64,000 nt of DNA from Algibacter marinivivus (GCF_003143755.1 NZ_QFRI01000003.1:248001-312000); one strand, 5' to 3'. Shown: positions 16,196 to 26,722, counted from the first letter of the stretch. The notes: a model not told the origin generated them from the sequence alone. Numbers and translations: made by a program.

Positions 16196-17191
16196 CTAAA
16201 TAAAATTATTGCTTTTAGCATGATTTAAAGCATCCTCACTAGTCTTGATTATTTTTACAGGAACTGCTTTATAGTCTTTAAATAAAGACGAAATACGTTT
16301 CATTCGCTTAGAATGTTCAACACTTCTCAAATAAATTGCAGCTATTCTATTAGGAAATCTTTTAACAACATCTAAATAAATATATGCATCCTTTTCTCCA
16401 CAATCTCCTATAAGGATAAACTTTAAATCTGGAAATGTATCAAGAATATTATAGATTTCATTGTATTTATGTGCCAATTCAGTCTTAGGTGTTCTATCAA
16501 ACGGTGTTCTGAAATCCCTCAGCAAAATAGGACCTTTAGGGAAACCGTTTCGCTTCAAAAAGAATTTTAAGTATCTATATAAGTTCCAAGGACTATTACT
16601 TACATAAAATATTGGATTAGCATCATTATTAAATTTTCCACGATGGAGCATATTGTAAAAATCTGCAGAACCTTCAAGTGCCTTTCTTTTATGTGGTGTT
16701 TTAAAAAACGTATTAACAACAACACGCCATTTTAAAGTTGAGGCAACTCCAGTATGTAATATGGTGTCATCAATATCACTAATAACCCCAAAACTAGATT
16801 TTTCCTTTGGAATAAGCATTTCTCCAAAAAATTGATTTCCGAGTTGAATTTGTCTTGACTTTTTACTATTGCCGTATGAAACCATATAACGAAGCCAACC
16901 GTTAGAGTCTATATGTTCTTTAATTGTTTCTATTGACTCATCAATAAGATAATAACCTTCAGCATCTGTAGTTGAATTTATTACAATCTTATCAGCTATT
17001 GTTATAGTAATAGGTGTGTTTCTTATTTCATCAGTTTCAAAACGTTTCCAAGAATTTACTAAAAGATTAAGCCAACTTTTTTTATCTAAATCTATATCTT
17101 CATCCTCTAAAGCTCTACCTTTTAGATACAAATGTGATTTTGTTCCATAAGTATCAAAGGGAATAATTTGAAGCGGATCTTTTTTAAACAT
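16196..17191 (-). CDS. App1-family phosphatase (DUF2183)
   Basis: 331 residues with the catalytic signature of the App1 phosphatidate phosphatase domain, a HAD-like DxDxT motif in GVISDIDDTILHTG (about residues 140-150). Further conserved segments are YVSNSPWNLY and FILIGDCGEKDAYIY. The N-terminal 130 residues form a separate beta-rich part. In yeast App1 dephosphorylates phosphatidate; bacterial substrates are unclear. It ends convergently near the nucleoside kinase and lies downstream of the hppA terminator. Confidence 0.85.
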   Translation of the reverse strand: MFKKDPLQIIPFDTYGTKSHLYLKGRALEDEDIDLDKKSWLNLLVNSWKRFETDEIRNTPITITIADKIVINSTTDAEGYYLIDESIETIKEHIDSNGWLRYMVSYGNSKKSRQIQLGNQFFGEMLIPKEKSSFGVISDIDDTILHTGVASTLKWRVVVNTFFKTPHKRKALEGSADFYNMLHRGKFNNDANPIFYVSNSPWNLYRYLKFFLKRNGFPKGPILLRDFRTPFDRTPKTELAHKYNEIYNILDTFPDLKFILIGDCGEKDAYIYLDVVKRFPNRIAAIYLRSVEHSKRMKRISSLFKDYKAVPVKIIKTSEDALNHAKSNNFI

Positions 17192-17223
17192 AACTGTTAC
17201 TAGGTATTCAGCTTAAAAATACA

Positions 17224-17252
17224 AAAACCACGCAGAAAAGCGTGGTTTTTTA
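17224..17252 (-). terminator. Terminator after hppA
   Basis: A 10-bp stem (AAAACCACGC / GCGTGGTTTT, loop AGAAAA). On the minus strand it is followed by a T run, 27 bp past the hppA stop. Confidence 0.8.
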
Positions 17253-17278
17253 TTCTTGAAAAAAGAAAACAAAAGTGT

Positions 17279-19687
17279 CTAGTTAACAACTTCTTCTTTC
17301 ACTTCTTTTACAATTTTTTTAGTTTCAACTAAAATGTCTCTACCTTCTTCTTTTAAAGCTTCAATACTAGATTTAACTTCTGCTTCAGTACCTTCAAAAG
17401 TTTCATATTCAGTAGATGATTCACCATTTTTAGTAGTTACAGTTGTAACAACAGCTTTAGTTAAACCCTCATCATTTTTAGTCATTTCAACTTTAACTTC
17501 TTTTGACACCTCTACTTGTTCAGAAACATTTGTATTAGTAGCATAAGCTGTTACATCATCAGCAGACATTGCAATACTAGGTGCAATTACTAATGCTACA
17601 ACAGACATTAATTTTAATAAAATATTTAATGAAGGACCAGAAGTATCTTTAAAAGGGTCTCCAACAGTATCACCAACAACAGCAGCTTTGTGAGCTTCAG
17701 TTCCTTTTCTTCCTTGTTCTTCAATAGTTTTCTTAGCATTATCCCATGCACCACCTGCATTAGATTGGAAAATTGCCATTAGTACTCCACAAGTTGTAAC
17801 ACCAGCAAGCAAACCTCCTAACATTTCAGCACCTCCTAAGAATCCAACAGCAACAGGTACAACTATTGCCAATAAACCTGGTAATACCATTTCTTTAATT
17901 GATGCTTTTGTAGAAATATCAATACATTTTCCATAATCTGCAACACCATCAGCTTCATCAAAAATGGCTCTTTGCTCTTTTGTTGCTTTAGTCATATCAG
18001 AATCAACTGCTCTCATAACTTCTAAAGCAGCTTTTAATTTTGGTATATCTCTAAACTGACGTCTTACTTCTTCAATCATTGCCATAGCAGCTCTACCAAC
18101 GGCATTCATTGATAATGCAGAAAACACAAATGGCAACATACCACCTACTAATAATCCTGCCATAATTTTTGGCTGAGACACATCAATTGCAGTAACGCCA
18201 GCTGTCTTCATAAAAGCAGCAAATAATGCCAAAGCTGTTAAAGCTGCAGAAGCAATTGCAAATCCTTTACCAACAGCTGCAGTAGTATTACCCACAGCAT
18301 CTAATTTATCTGTACGCTCTCTAACTTCACTTGGTAATTCTGCCATTTCAGCAATACCACCAGCATTATCACAAATAGGTCCGTAAGCATCTACTGCTAA
18401 TTGAATACCTGTATTTGCTAACATACCAACAGCGGCAATTGCAATACCATATAAACCCGCAAAATGATGTGAAATCATAATAGCTGCAGCAATTAAAATA
18501 ATTGGAATTGCTGTAGACATCATGCCCACACCTAAACCAGAAATAATATTTGTAGCAGAACCAGTTTCTGATTGCGCAACAATTGAATTAACAGGTCCTT
18601 TTCCTGTAGCTGTGTAATATTCAGTTATTTTACCAACTCCTAAACCAGCTACTAAACCAGCAATTGTTGCCCAAAACACACCCATTGCTCCAAAAGGTAA
18701 ACCATCCACAGATTCAGGAATTAAAGCATTAATTATAAAGTAAGATGCTACTACCATTAATCCTGCAGAACCAAACTCTCCAATGTTTAAAGCTGTTTGT
18801 GGATTTCCTCCATCTTTAACTTTTACAAAAAACGAACCTAAAATAGACATTATAATACCTACTGCTCCTAGAACTAAAGGTAAGTACACAGCTCCTAAAC
18901 CATTAAAATCTGGAGTTAATATAAAAGCACCTAATACCATTGTTCCTATAATTGAACCTACATACGATTCAAACAAATCGGCTCCCATACCAGCAACATC
19001 TCCAACATTATCTCCAACATTATCAGCAATAGTTGCAGGGTTTAATGGGTGGTCTTCTGGAATTCCAGCTTCAACCTTACCAACTAAATCAGCACCAACA
19101 TCAGCAGCTTTGGTATAAATACCACCACCAACACGAGCAAATAAAGCAATAGATGAAGCACCTAATGAAAATCCCGAAAGCACATTTAGTACCATTGATA
19201 AGTTTTCGGCTCCAGGCCAGATTGATTGATACAAAATAAACAATCCGCTCAATCCTAAGACACCTAAACCTACTACACCTAAGCCCATTACAGCTCCTCC
19301 AGCAAATGCAACTTCTAATGCGCGCCCTAATGAGGTTCTTGCAGCTTCAGTGGTTCTAACATTAGCTTTGGTTGCTACTTTCATGCCAATAAACCCTGCT
19401 AAAGCAGAACAAATAGCACCAATAATAAATGATACAGCGACCATTCCATTTGAACCGACTTCGTTTGTTCCTTTGAAGTACAGTAAGACAGCAACTGCAG
19501 CAACAAAAATTGCTAAAACTTTGTATTCAGCTTTTAAAAATGCCATCGCACCATCAGCTATATTTTTAGCTATGCGTGACATTTTTTCATTACCAACATC
19601 TTGTTTTGAAACCCATCCGCTTTTTAGAAAAACGAAAATCAGAGCGATAACTCCAAAAAGTGGTAAAAATTTTACTATTAATTCCAT
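17279..19687 (-). CDS. hppA: Membrane-bound ion-translocating pyrophosphatase
   Basis: This integral membrane enzyme hydrolyses pyrophosphate and pumps H+ or Na+ out of the cytoplasm. It has about 16 hydrophobic helices, the pyrophosphate-binding loop [22 protein letters not shown] and the DNVGDNVGD acidic repeats. The segment [11 protein letters not shown] has Ala where K+-independent enzymes carry Lys, so the K+-dependent class is likely. After the last helix ([12 protein letters not shown]) an unusual soluble tail of about 95 acidic and Lys-rich residues follows. The soluble pyrophosphatase gene is the upstream neighbour. Confidence 0.96.
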   Translation of the reverse strand: MELIVKFLPLFGVIALIFVFLKSGWVSKQDVGNEKMSRIAKNIADGAMAFLKAEYKVLAIFVAAVAVLLYFKGTNEVGSNGMVAVSFIIGAICSALAGFIGMKVATKANVRTTEAARTSLGRALEVAFAGGAVMGLGVVGLGVLGLSGLFILYQSIWPGAENLSMVLNVLSGFSLGASSIALFARVGGGIYTKAADVGADLVGKVEAGIPEDHPLNPATIADNVGDNVGDVAGMGADLFESYVGSIIGTMVLGAFILTPDFNGLGAVYLPLVLGAVGIIMSILGSFFVKVKDGGNPQTALNIGEFGSAGLMVVASYFIINALIPESVDGLPFGAMGVFWATIAGLVAGLGVGKITEYYTATGKGPVNSIVAQSETGSATNIISGLGVGMMSTAIPIILIAAAIMISHHFAGLYGIAIAAVGMLANTGIQLAVDAYGPICDNAGGIAEMAELPSEVRERTDKLDAVGNTTAAVGKGFAIASAALTALALFAAFMKTAGVTAIDVSQPKIMAGLLVGGMLPFVFSALSMNAVGRAAMAMIEEVRRQFRDIPKLKAALEVMRAVDSDMTKATKEQRAIFDEADGVADYGKCIDISTKASIKEMVLPGLLAIVVPVAVGFLGGAEMLGGLLAGVTTCGVLMAIFQSNAGGAWDNAKKTIEEQGRKGTEAHKAAVVGDTVGDPFKDTSGPSLNILLKLMSVVALVIAPSIAMSADDVTAYATNTNVSEQVEVSKEVKVEMTKNDEGLTKAVVTTVTTKNGESSTEYETFEGTEAEVKSSIEALKEEGRDILVETKKIVKEVKEEVVN

Positions 19688-19757
19688 ATTAGTTAGTCAG
19701 TTTTAAATTAATTATTTTTTTTAACTGGACGAAAATATGAAAATATAAGTGATAAAA

Positions 19758-19791
19758 AAAGCCACCTTTAATTAAAGATGGCTCATTTTTT
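19758..19791 (-). terminator. Terminator after the soluble pyrophosphatase gene
   Basis: The hairpin AGCCACCTTTAATT / AATTAAAGATGGCT (one mismatch) is flanked by A and T runs. It serves the minus-strand ppa gene and lies upstream of hppA, so the two pyrophosphatases are probably separate transcripts. Confidence 0.75.
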
Positions 19792-19816
19792 TATCAATAT
19801 TTTGAGAATATACTAA

Positions 19817-20350
19817 TTAGATAGTAAAAGTTCTCTTTTTCTTATGCTCACTATTATCATATCGCTCAACACATTCATGATATATTTTAATAGCTTCTTC
19901 AGCATTTCCCCAACCTCCAGTATCTACTTTTTTCTTCTCTAAGTCTTTATATACTTGAAAAAAGTGTTCTATTTCTTTTAGTCTATGTGGATTCAAATCG
20001 GAGATATCACTTCTTTTACTCCAAACAGGATCAGAAACAGGCACACAGATAATTTTCTCATCTGGTCCTTTCTCATCTGTCATATGAAAAACACCAATTG
20101 GTCTTACTTCCATCACTACCATTGGATAAGAAGGCTCTGTAGATAACACTAAAATATCTAATGGATCTTGATCTAGTGCTAGGGTTTCAGGAATAAAACC
20201 GTAATCACCAGGATACATCATTGAAGAAAACAAGGTTCTATCAAAACGAATTTTATGCAAAGTAAAATCGTATTCGTACTTATTTCTACTTCCTTTTGGT
20301 ATTTCTATTAACACATCAAATGCTACTCTTTTTTTCTTTTCATCACTCAT
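19817..20350 (-). CDS. ppa: Soluble inorganic pyrophosphatase
   Basis: A 177-residue family I pyrophosphatase of the cytoplasm, splitting PPi to two phosphates. The signature D-x-D-P-x-D is present as ALDQDPLDILVL, with upstream IEIPKGSRNKYEYD and YPGDYGFIPETL. Having both soluble and membrane enzymes side by side means PPi can be either burnt off or used for ion pumping. Its promoter is a good match (20407-20437). Confidence 0.95.
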   Translation of the reverse strand: MSDEKKKRVAFDVLIEIPKGSRNKYEYDFTLHKIRFDRTLFSSMMYPGDYGFIPETLALDQDPLDILVLSTEPSYPMVVMEVRPIGVFHMTDEKGPDEKIICVPVSDPVWSKRSDISDLNPHRLKEIEHFFQVYKDLEKKKVDTGGWGNAEEAIKIYHECVERYDNSEHKKKRTFTI

Positions 20351-20406
20351 AATAATATATTTTGAAACCCTAAATCTAGGTTGTATAACTCATAATTTTA
20401 AGGTTG

Positions 20407-20437
20407 CAAATGTACAGAACACTTTAACTTTAAACAA
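20407..20437 (-). promoter_or_regulatory. Promoter of ppa
   Basis: On the minus strand TTG (20437-20435), a 20-bp spacer and -7 TACATTTG (20414-20407), 57 bp upstream of the ppa ATG. Confidence 0.6.
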
Positions 20438-20565
20438 CAAAAAAGCTATTCATAATTTTCTTTTTACATAAGTACAACTTTAACATAATCATATTAAATA
20501 ATCCCTACTATTTAACATCAATATTTGCTATATTGTGCATGACTAACTTAAATAATTAACGAATC

Positions 20566-23049
20566 ATGCGTACAACAATCTGTTTACTGCTCTTTTTTGC
20601 ATTTAATCTTCAAGCTCAAAATCAACCTTGGAAAGGAAAATTTGAACCCATAGACAATATGATTTCTCCTCCAAATGCATATAGATCTGCAAGTGGAGCT
20701 CCAGGAAGTGCTTATTGGCAACAAAGAGCAAACTATAAAATAAAAGCTGTTCTTGATGAAAAGAATAACACCATTACAGGAGAAGAAACCATCACTTATT
20801 TCAATAATTCTCCTGACGATTTAAGCTATTTATGGATTCAGTTAGAACAAAATGTAAACAAGAAAGAAAATGAAGATTTTGGTAGTATAAATAATAGAAT
20901 GAAAGATTCTATTACTACAAGACAAATGCAGTTTCTTACTAGAGCGATAGATTTTCCAGCAGGATATTCGATAAAATCAGTTAAAGATGCTAACGGGAAT
21001 AACATTAAAACCATGGTAAACAATACCATGATGAAAGTTAAATTAAATACCGTTTTAAAATCTGGTGAATCAACCAAGCTGTTAATTGATTGGTCTTACC
21101 CGATTACTGATAGAAGTATGTTTTTATTATCAAGGGAAGGTTATGAGTATTTTCCTGAAGATGATAATACGGTTTATTTAATTGCACATTGGTTTCCTAG
21201 GATGGCTGTTTATAATGACACTGAAGGATGGCAAAATCAACAATTTCAAAAACTTGGAGAGTTTGCTTTAGAATTTGGTGATTATGAGGTTGAAATCACT
21301 GTGCCTCAAGATCATGTTGTTGCTTCAACAGGAACACTTCAAAACCCTGAATCTGTTCTAACAAAAACACAGCGCAAAAGATTAGAACAAGCCAAAAAAT
21401 CTTTTGACAAACCAGTAATGGTTATCACTAAAGAAGAGGCAGAAGCTAACGAAAAAGAAAAATCTACTAAACAAAAAACATGGAAATTTAATGCCAAAAA
21501 TGTTAGAGATTTTGCTTTTGCTTCGTCTAGAAAGTTTATGTGGGATGCTCAAGCAGTAAAACTACCAACTAATACTGTAATGGCCATGTCATTCTACCCA
21601 AAAGAAGGTTTACCAGTATGGCAAGAAGAATCTACAAAAGCTATTATGCATGCTTTACAAGTGTATTCAGAAGCTACTTTTGATTACCCTTACCCTGTTT
21701 GTATTTCAGTTAACACCTCAAATATTGGAATGGAATTCCCGATGATTAGTTTTAATGGTGGGCGCCCAAAAAACGGTAAAATTAGTGATGGTGCAAAACA
21801 AGGAATGGTTGGTACTATTATACATGAAGTTGGACATAATTGGTTCCCTATGATTGTAAGTTCTGATGAGCGTAAATGGATGTGGATGGATGAAGGTTTA
21901 AATACATTTTTACATCAACGCACAGTTGCAGAACGCTACCCAGGTTGGAATAGTGTTACTCCAAAATCTATAGTACCATTTATGAGTGGAGATAAAGATA
22001 TTTTAAGACCTATTATGACGAATTCTGATAATGAATTATTATCACAGTTTGGAGCAAATTTTTATTTGAAGCCTACTGTTGGTTTACAAATATTAAGAAA
22101 CTCTGTTATGGGAAAAGAGCTCTTTGACGAAGCGTTTAAAGAATATGCAAACCGTTGGAAATATAAGCATCCAAATCCTGCAGATTTATTCAGAACTCTA
22201 GAAGATGCCTCGGCAACTGATTTAGATTGGTTTTACAGAGGATGGTTTTTTACAACTGATAATGTTGATATGGAATTGAGTAACGTAAAATGGTTTAAAG
22301 TGTATGAAGAAAATTCTAATATTGAAGATCAAAAAAATAATTCTAAAACAAAAATTGCAGCAAATGGAAGCAATGCTAATGCAAAAGCTAAAGATTTTTC
22401 TAATGGTCCTGAAGTAGTAACTATGACTACTACTCCAGACCAATCCTATGGTCAATTTTTATCTCGAATAGATGATGCAGCAGTTAGAAAACAATTGTCA
22501 GGTAAAAATATTTATGAGGTTACTATTAAAAACTTAGGTGGATTAGTTATGCCAGTTACTATTGAATGGATTTTCACTGATGGAACTTCTGAAACAAATA
22601 CGTTACCTTCTGATATTTGGAGACGAAATGAATATGAAATTCAAGAAACTTTTATTAAAGACAAAGAAGTTAGTAAAGTGAATCTAGACCCTAATTTTGA
22701 GTTTGCAGATACTAATATGGAAAATAATAGCTTTCCAAAGACTGAATCAGTTTCTGAGTTTGATACTTTTAAAGAAAATAAAATCACTGAAAGCGTTTTA
22801 GACACTTATGTTGGTACTTATAAAATGGATCCAGGTTTTGAAGTTAAAATATATAGAAAAGACATGAGTCTTTACATCAATTTTGCTGGACAACCAGCTG
22901 ATTCTCTCTATCCAATATCAGAAACCGAATTTAAAGTCAAAGGAATGCCTAATGCCAAAGTGGAATTTGCTAGCAATAAAGAAACAAATAAAATGACTAT
23001 TAAATTATCTAAAGAAGATGAAAGTTACAAAGGTGTAAAGGTTGAATAA
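20566..23049 (+). CDS. M1-family metallopeptidase
   Basis: An 827-residue zinc aminopeptidase-like protein exported by a signal peptide (MRTTICLLLFFAFNLQAQ). The zinc site is HEVGHNW with the third ligand Glu in MDEGLNTF. The substrate-loop motif reads GMEFPM in place of the classical GAMEN. The N-terminal third is the usual beta domain. The last ~85 residues (from about 735, TYVGTYKMDPGFEVKIYRK) form an extra beta domain like DUF3471. It likely trims peptides in the periplasm. It is monocistronic with a strong terminator. Confidence 0.92.
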   Translation: MRTTICLLLFFAFNLQAQNQPWKGKFEPIDNMISPPNAYRSASGAPGSAYWQQRANYKIKAVLDEKNNTITGEETITYFNNSPDDLSYLWIQLEQNVNKKENEDFGSINNRMKDSITTRQMQFLTRAIDFPAGYSIKSVKDANGNNIKTMVNNTMMKVKLNTVLKSGESTKLLIDWSYPITDRSMFLLSREGYEYFPEDDNTVYLIAHWFPRMAVYNDTEGWQNQQFQKLGEFALEFGDYEVEITVPQDHVVASTGTLQNPESVLTKTQRKRLEQAKKSFDKPVMVITKEEAEANEKEKSTKQKTWKFNAKNVRDFAFASSRKFMWDAQAVKLPTNTVMAMSFYPKEGLPVWQEESTKAIMHALQVYSEATFDYPYPVCISVNTSNIGMEFPMISFNGGRPKNGKISDGAKQGMVGTIIHEVGHNWFPMIVSSDERKWMWMDEGLNTFLHQRTVAERYPGWNSVTPKSIVPFMSGDKDILRPIMTNSDNELLSQFGANFYLKPTVGLQILRNSVMGKELFDEAFKEYANRWKYKHPNPADLFRTLEDASATDLDWFYRGWFFTTDNVDMELSNVKWFKVYEENSNIEDQKNNSKTKIAANGSNANAKAKDFSNGPEVVTMTTTPDQSYGQFLSRIDDAAVRKQLSGKNIYEVTIKNLGGLVMPVTIEWIFTDGTSETNTLPSDIWRRNEYEIQETFIKDKEVSKVNLDPNFEFADTNMENNSFPKTESVSEFDTFKENKITESVLDTYVGTYKMDPGFEVKIYRKDMSLYINFAGQPADSLYPISETEFKVKGMPNAKVEFASNKETNKMTIKLSKEDESYKGVKVE

Positions 23050-23055
23050 AATTAA

Positions 23056-23093
23056 AATAAGCCTTGTGTAAAATACACAAGGCTTATTAAAAA
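23056..23093 (+). terminator. Terminator after the M1 peptidase gene
   Basis: A 14-bp perfect stem (AATAAGCCTTGTGT / ACACAAGGCTTATT) with a 5-nt loop, 6 bp past the stop codon. Confidence 0.85.
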
Positions 23094-23255
23094 ACTAACT
23101 AAACTAAATTTTATTATTACTTACGATTAACTTATATTACATTTCCCTAAGCAAATATAGCACGCATTATTAATATATTTTTATTTATATTTTTTATACA
23201 ATGCATAAATTTTAGTTATGCATAATATAAAAAAGTCAAAAATAATTATAGCTAT

Positions 23256-23885
23256 ATGGCTTACAATACATTGAAAAAATTCTTTTTGTTAACGCTCTTT
23301 TTTTGCTTTCAGTTTAATACTGAAGCGCAAAATAAGCCTGTCGTAAATAATATACTATTTATTGGAAACAGTTTAACTTACACAAATAATTTACCAGAGT
23401 TAGTAAAAACTAAGGCGAAATACTCCGGATACAATATTCATACTGAAGTTATAGCTTTTCCAAATTATGCAATCTCAGATCATTGGAAAGATGGGAAAGT
23501 TCAAAAACTTATTTCTAGTAAAAAATTTGATATCGTAATAATTCAGCAAGGGCCATCTTCTCAATCCGAAGGAAAAAAAATGCTCATCAATTACGGAAAA
23601 AAATATAGTGATTTGTGTTTAGAGAATAACGTACTACTTGCCTACTACATGGTCTGGCCATCTTTAAGGTATTATCATACTTTTGATGATGTTATAAAAA
23701 ATCATCAATTGGCTGCAAAAATGAATAATGCTATTTTATGTCCAGTAGGAAAAGTTTGGAAAAACTATTTTGATTCTACTAAAAAGTTTGATTACTATGG
23801 ATTAGATAGTTTTCATCCTTCTCCAAAAGGTAGTAAAGTTGCAGCAGATGTTATTTTTAATAGCCTAAAAAAACATTTAAAATAA
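23256..23885 (+). CDS. SGNH/GDSL-type hydrolase, secreted
   Basis: 209 residues with a signal peptide (about 1-24). Block I is ILFIGNSLTYTNNLPEL with the catalytic Ser, a mid segment is IVIIQQGPSSQS, and the C-terminal Asp/His dyad is in DSFHPSPKGSKVAA. This is the SGNH hydrolase fold; it may be an esterase or acyl hydrolase, substrate unknown. A short A-rich gap separates it from both neighbours. Confidence 0.85.
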   Translation: MAYNTLKKFFLLTLFFCFQFNTEAQNKPVVNNILFIGNSLTYTNNLPELVKTKAKYSGYNIHTEVIAFPNYAISDHWKDGKVQKLISSKKFDIVIIQQGPSSQSEGKKMLINYGKKYSDLCLENNVLLAYYMVWPSLRYYHTFDDVIKNHQLAAKMNNAILCPVGKVWKNYFDSTKKFDYYGLDSFHPSPKGSKVAADVIFNSLKKHLK

Positions 23886-23985
23886 TTATCACTATTTATT
23901 AAATAAGCTACACCTTTAACAGAAAAAAAATTTAAATATATAAGAAAATCCTTATATTTGATTAGCCAATCAACCCTAATCAAAT

Positions 23986-24369
23986 ATGAGAATCAATTTT
24001 ATAATAATTCTCTCTCTATCCTCATTGTCATTATTCTGTCAAAACAATTCCTGCGTAGATTTTAAAATTGGGGAGTTTAAGTTTTTAAACCCTAATTACT
24101 CAGAATGGACTATTACAAGAAATGATTCAATTCAAACTGAAATTAATAGTAAAACAGGAGTTGAAATTAAAAGTGTAATTAAATGGAAATCAGAGTGTGT
24201 TTATACTTTAACTTGTAAAAGCGTTTCTAAACCCGAATTAAAAAATGCTATTGGAAAAATATTTGAAGTATCAATTATTAAAACCTATAATAACGGTTAT
24301 ACCTGCATTTCGAGGGGTAATGATATTCAATTAAAAGATTTAGAGCTCGAAATGATAAAAACTAAGTAG
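23986..24369 (+). CDS. Small secreted protein of unknown function
   Basis: 127 residues with a signal peptide (MRINFIIILSLSSLSLFCQ). Four cysteines beyond the signal peptide (NSCVDF, SECVYTLTC, GYTCIS) could form disulfides in the envelope. I do not recognise a family. The GEFKF...ITRNDSIQTE pattern is seen in other short flavobacterial exported proteins. Confidence 0.7.
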   Translation: MRINFIIILSLSSLSLFCQNNSCVDFKIGEFKFLNPNYSEWTITRNDSIQTEINSKTGVEIKSVIKWKSECVYTLTCKSVSKPELKNAIGKIFEVSIIKTYNNGYTCISRGNDIQLKDLELEMIKTK

Positions 24370-24460
24370 TAGCTATAAATTAAAAATACGTATATGTGCG
24401 TATTTGAAATGAGTAATTCTAGAAGTATATTTACAACATATCCTTCAAAACCAAATAGTT

Positions 24461-24694
24461 ATGATACGCCTCAGCTTAAAACCCTCATTTGTAAAAAATC
24501 TTCGTTTTAATAAAAAAGATGAAACTTTAGAAATTGAATTTAAAAATCATATTAAAACATCAGACTGTATAAACATACCGCTTTCAGTTTTACACAATTA
24601 TGTTGAAACACTAAAAAAAGAAGATCTTTTAGAATACGAAAAAAGTTTTTTACCCAAGTTAAAAGTAGTACATTCTAATTTTCAAGCATCATAA
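24461..24694 (+). CDS. Small cytoplasmic protein of unknown function
   Basis: 77 residues without a signal peptide. Alternating strand and helix segments (RFNKKDETLEIEFKN, then SVLHNYVETLKKEDLLEYEKS) look like a folded small domain. It ends 1 bp before the convergent murA stop codon. No family recognised. Confidence 0.65.
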   Translation: MIRLSLKPSFVKNLRFNKKDETLEIEFKNHIKTSDCINIPLSVLHNYVETLKKEDLLEYEKSFLPKLKVVHSNFQAS

Positions 24695-24695
24695 A

Positions 24696-26003
24696 CTAGA
24701 CACGCTCTATTTTGGCACCAATAGCACGCAATCGTTCGTCAATATTTTCATATCCACGATCAATCTGTTCAATATTATGAATAGTTGAAGTCCCTTTTGC
24801 AGACAAAGCCGCAATTAATAACGAAACACCTGCTCTAATATCAGGAGAAGTCATGGTAGTAGCCTTTAATGTAGATTTAAAATCGTGACCAATAATAGTA
24901 GCTCTATGCGGATCACAAAGAATAATTTTCGCGCCCATATCAATTAACTTATCTACAAAAAACAATCTACTTTCAAACATTTTTTGATGCACAACAGCAC
25001 TTCCTCTTGCTTGAGTTAAAACCGTTAAAATAATACTTAACAAATCTGGAGTAAACCCAGGCCATGGGGCATCTGCAATGGTTAAAATAGAACCATCAAT
25101 ATAATTTTGTACTTCATAACCATCAGTATGCGCAGGTATATGAATATCATCACCTTGACGCTCAACAGTAATACCTATTTTTCTAAAGACTGTAGGAATA
25201 ACACCTAAATCATCCCAACTCACGTTAGTAATAGTTAATTCACTTTTAGTCATAGCAGCCAAACCTATCCAGCTTCCAATCTCAATCATATCTGGCAACA
25301 TCCTGTGGTCTGTACCACCAAGAGCATCAACACCTTCTATAACTAACAAATTTGAACCTACACCAGAAATGTTTGCCCCCATTCGGTTAAGCATTTTACA
25401 AAGTTGTTGCAAATAGGGCTCACAAGCTGCATTATAAATTGTGGTTGTCCCTTCGGCTAAAACTGCAGCCATAACAATGTTTGCGGTTCCTGTAACAGAT
25501 GCTTCATCTAAAAGCATGTACGCACCTTTTAATCTATCTGCTTCAACACCATAAAATAAATCTTCTTTGTTGTAGCGAAATTTTGCTCCTAAATTTATAA
25601 AACCTTCAAAATGCGTATCTAAACGGCGACGACCAATTTTATCTCCTCCAGGTTTAGGAATATATCCCTTACCAAAACGAGCCAATAAAGGTCCAACAAT
25701 CATTATAGAACCTCTTAATCCTTTACCATCTTCTTTAAACGCTTGAGACTCTAAGTATTTTAAATTAACCTCGTCAGCTTTAAAACTATAAGATCCTTTT
25801 CCAAGCTTTTCAACTTTAACACCAAGTTTTTTAAGTAAACTTATTAGCTTGTTAACATCAACAATATCAGGGATGTTATTAATTGTAACAAGTTCTGGAG
25901 TTAATAAAACAGCACATAAAATTTGTAATGCTTCGTTTTTGGCACCTTGAGGTTGTATTTTTCCTTTTAAACGGTGGCCACCTTCAATCTTAAATGTTCC
26001 CAT
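24696..26003 (-). CDS. murA: UDP-N-acetylglucosamine 1-carboxyvinyltransferase
   Basis: MurA transfers enolpyruvate from PEP to UDP-GlcNAc, the first committed step of peptidoglycan synthesis. The 435-residue protein has the family start (FKIEGGHRLKGKIQPQGAKNEAL) and the PEP-binding loop. In that loop the catalytic Cys (Cys115 of E. coli) is replaced by Asp121 in KPGGDKIGRRRLD. Asp at this position is known to give intrinsic fosfomycin resistance in other bacteria. It is 6 bp downstream of the DUF4290 gene and likely cotranscribed. Confidence 0.96.
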   Translation of the reverse strand: MGTFKIEGGHRLKGKIQPQGAKNEALQILCAVLLTPELVTINNIPDIVDVNKLISLLKKLGVKVEKLGKGSYSFKADEVNLKYLESQAFKEDGKGLRGSIMIVGPLLARFGKGYIPKPGGDKIGRRRLDTHFEGFINLGAKFRYNKEDLFYGVEADRLKGAYMLLDEASVTGTANIVMAAVLAEGTTTIYNAACEPYLQQLCKMLNRMGANISGVGSNLLVIEGVDALGGTDHRMLPDMIEIGSWIGLAAMTKSELTITNVSWDDLGVIPTVFRKIGITVERQGDDIHIPAHTDGYEVQNYIDGSILTIADAPWPGFTPDLLSIILTVLTQARGSAVVHQKMFESRLFFVDKLIDMGAKIILCDPHRATIIGHDFKSTLKATTMTSPDIRAGVSLLIAALSAKGTSTIHNIEQIDRGYENIDERLRAIGAKIERV

Positions 26004-26009
26004 GCTTGA

Positions 26010-26657
26010 CTAGTAGCGTTTTCTTTGGCGATTATTAGAATTCTTTTTGTGGTGTTTCTTATTATTGTTATTTGAGTATTTACTTTTTGTTCGTAATAAA
26101 CTAGAAGATTCAGACAAATCCTCCTCGCTATCTTTCAAGTTTATTTTACCACCAGAAAGCTCAAATAAATGATCATAAATTACAGCATCTTCAACCGTAT
26201 CTTTATTCCAATTTAAAAAACATTTTTTCATGTGGTTGGCAATCGTGTAAAGCAATGCTTCTTTCAATTCACCTTCCTCCCAAGTATTAGCAACGTCAAT
26301 CATCGTTTTAATATTGTTTCCATAAAAACGATATTTTGGGTGATTCTGCGGGTATTCCAATGGGTCAGGACGTTCCTCATAAATTTCCTTAGTTGGTATT
26401 TCAAAAGGAGAATCTACATCCAATTCAAAATTAGACATAATAAAAAGCTGATCCCAAAGTTTATGCTGAAAATCAGGAACATCCCTTAAATGCGGCTGCA
26501 TATTACCCATAACAGCAATAATAGCTTTCGCCACTTTGTTACGTTCCTCTTTTGTTTCAAGTGTTTTAGCATGATTAATCATTTTCTGCATATGGCGTCC
26601 ATATTCAGGAATAATCAAATGTTCACGCTCTGTGTTGTATTCTAAATTATCTATCAA
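26010..26657 (-). CDS. DUF4290-family protein
   Basis: A 215-residue protein of the Bacteroidota-specific DUF4290 type (start IDNLEYNTEREHLIIPEYGRHMQKM, then NMQPHLRDVPDFQHKLWDQL). The last ~35 residues are low-complexity and very basic (Asn, Lys, His, Arg), which suggests nucleic-acid or ribosome contact. The family start is conserved at the TTG codon at 26657; no in-frame ATG precedes it, so TTG is the likely start. It is 6 bp upstream of murA. Function unknown. Confidence 0.85.
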   Translation of the reverse strand: MIDNLEYNTEREHLIIPEYGRHMQKMINHAKTLETKEERNKVAKAIIAVMGNMQPHLRDVPDFQHKLWDQLFIMSNFELDVDSPFEIPTKEIYEERPDPLEYPQNHPKYRFYGNNIKTMIDVANTWEEGELKEALLYTIANHMKKCFLNWNKDTVEDAVIYDHLFELSGGKINLKDSEEDLSESSSLLRTKSKYSNNNNKKHHKKNSNNRQRKRY

Positions 26658-26722
26658 AATAAATGTGTAGAGTTAATGTTGTTGCACGTAGTTGTTATGC
26701 AAGCGCAAAGTACAAAAAAAAA

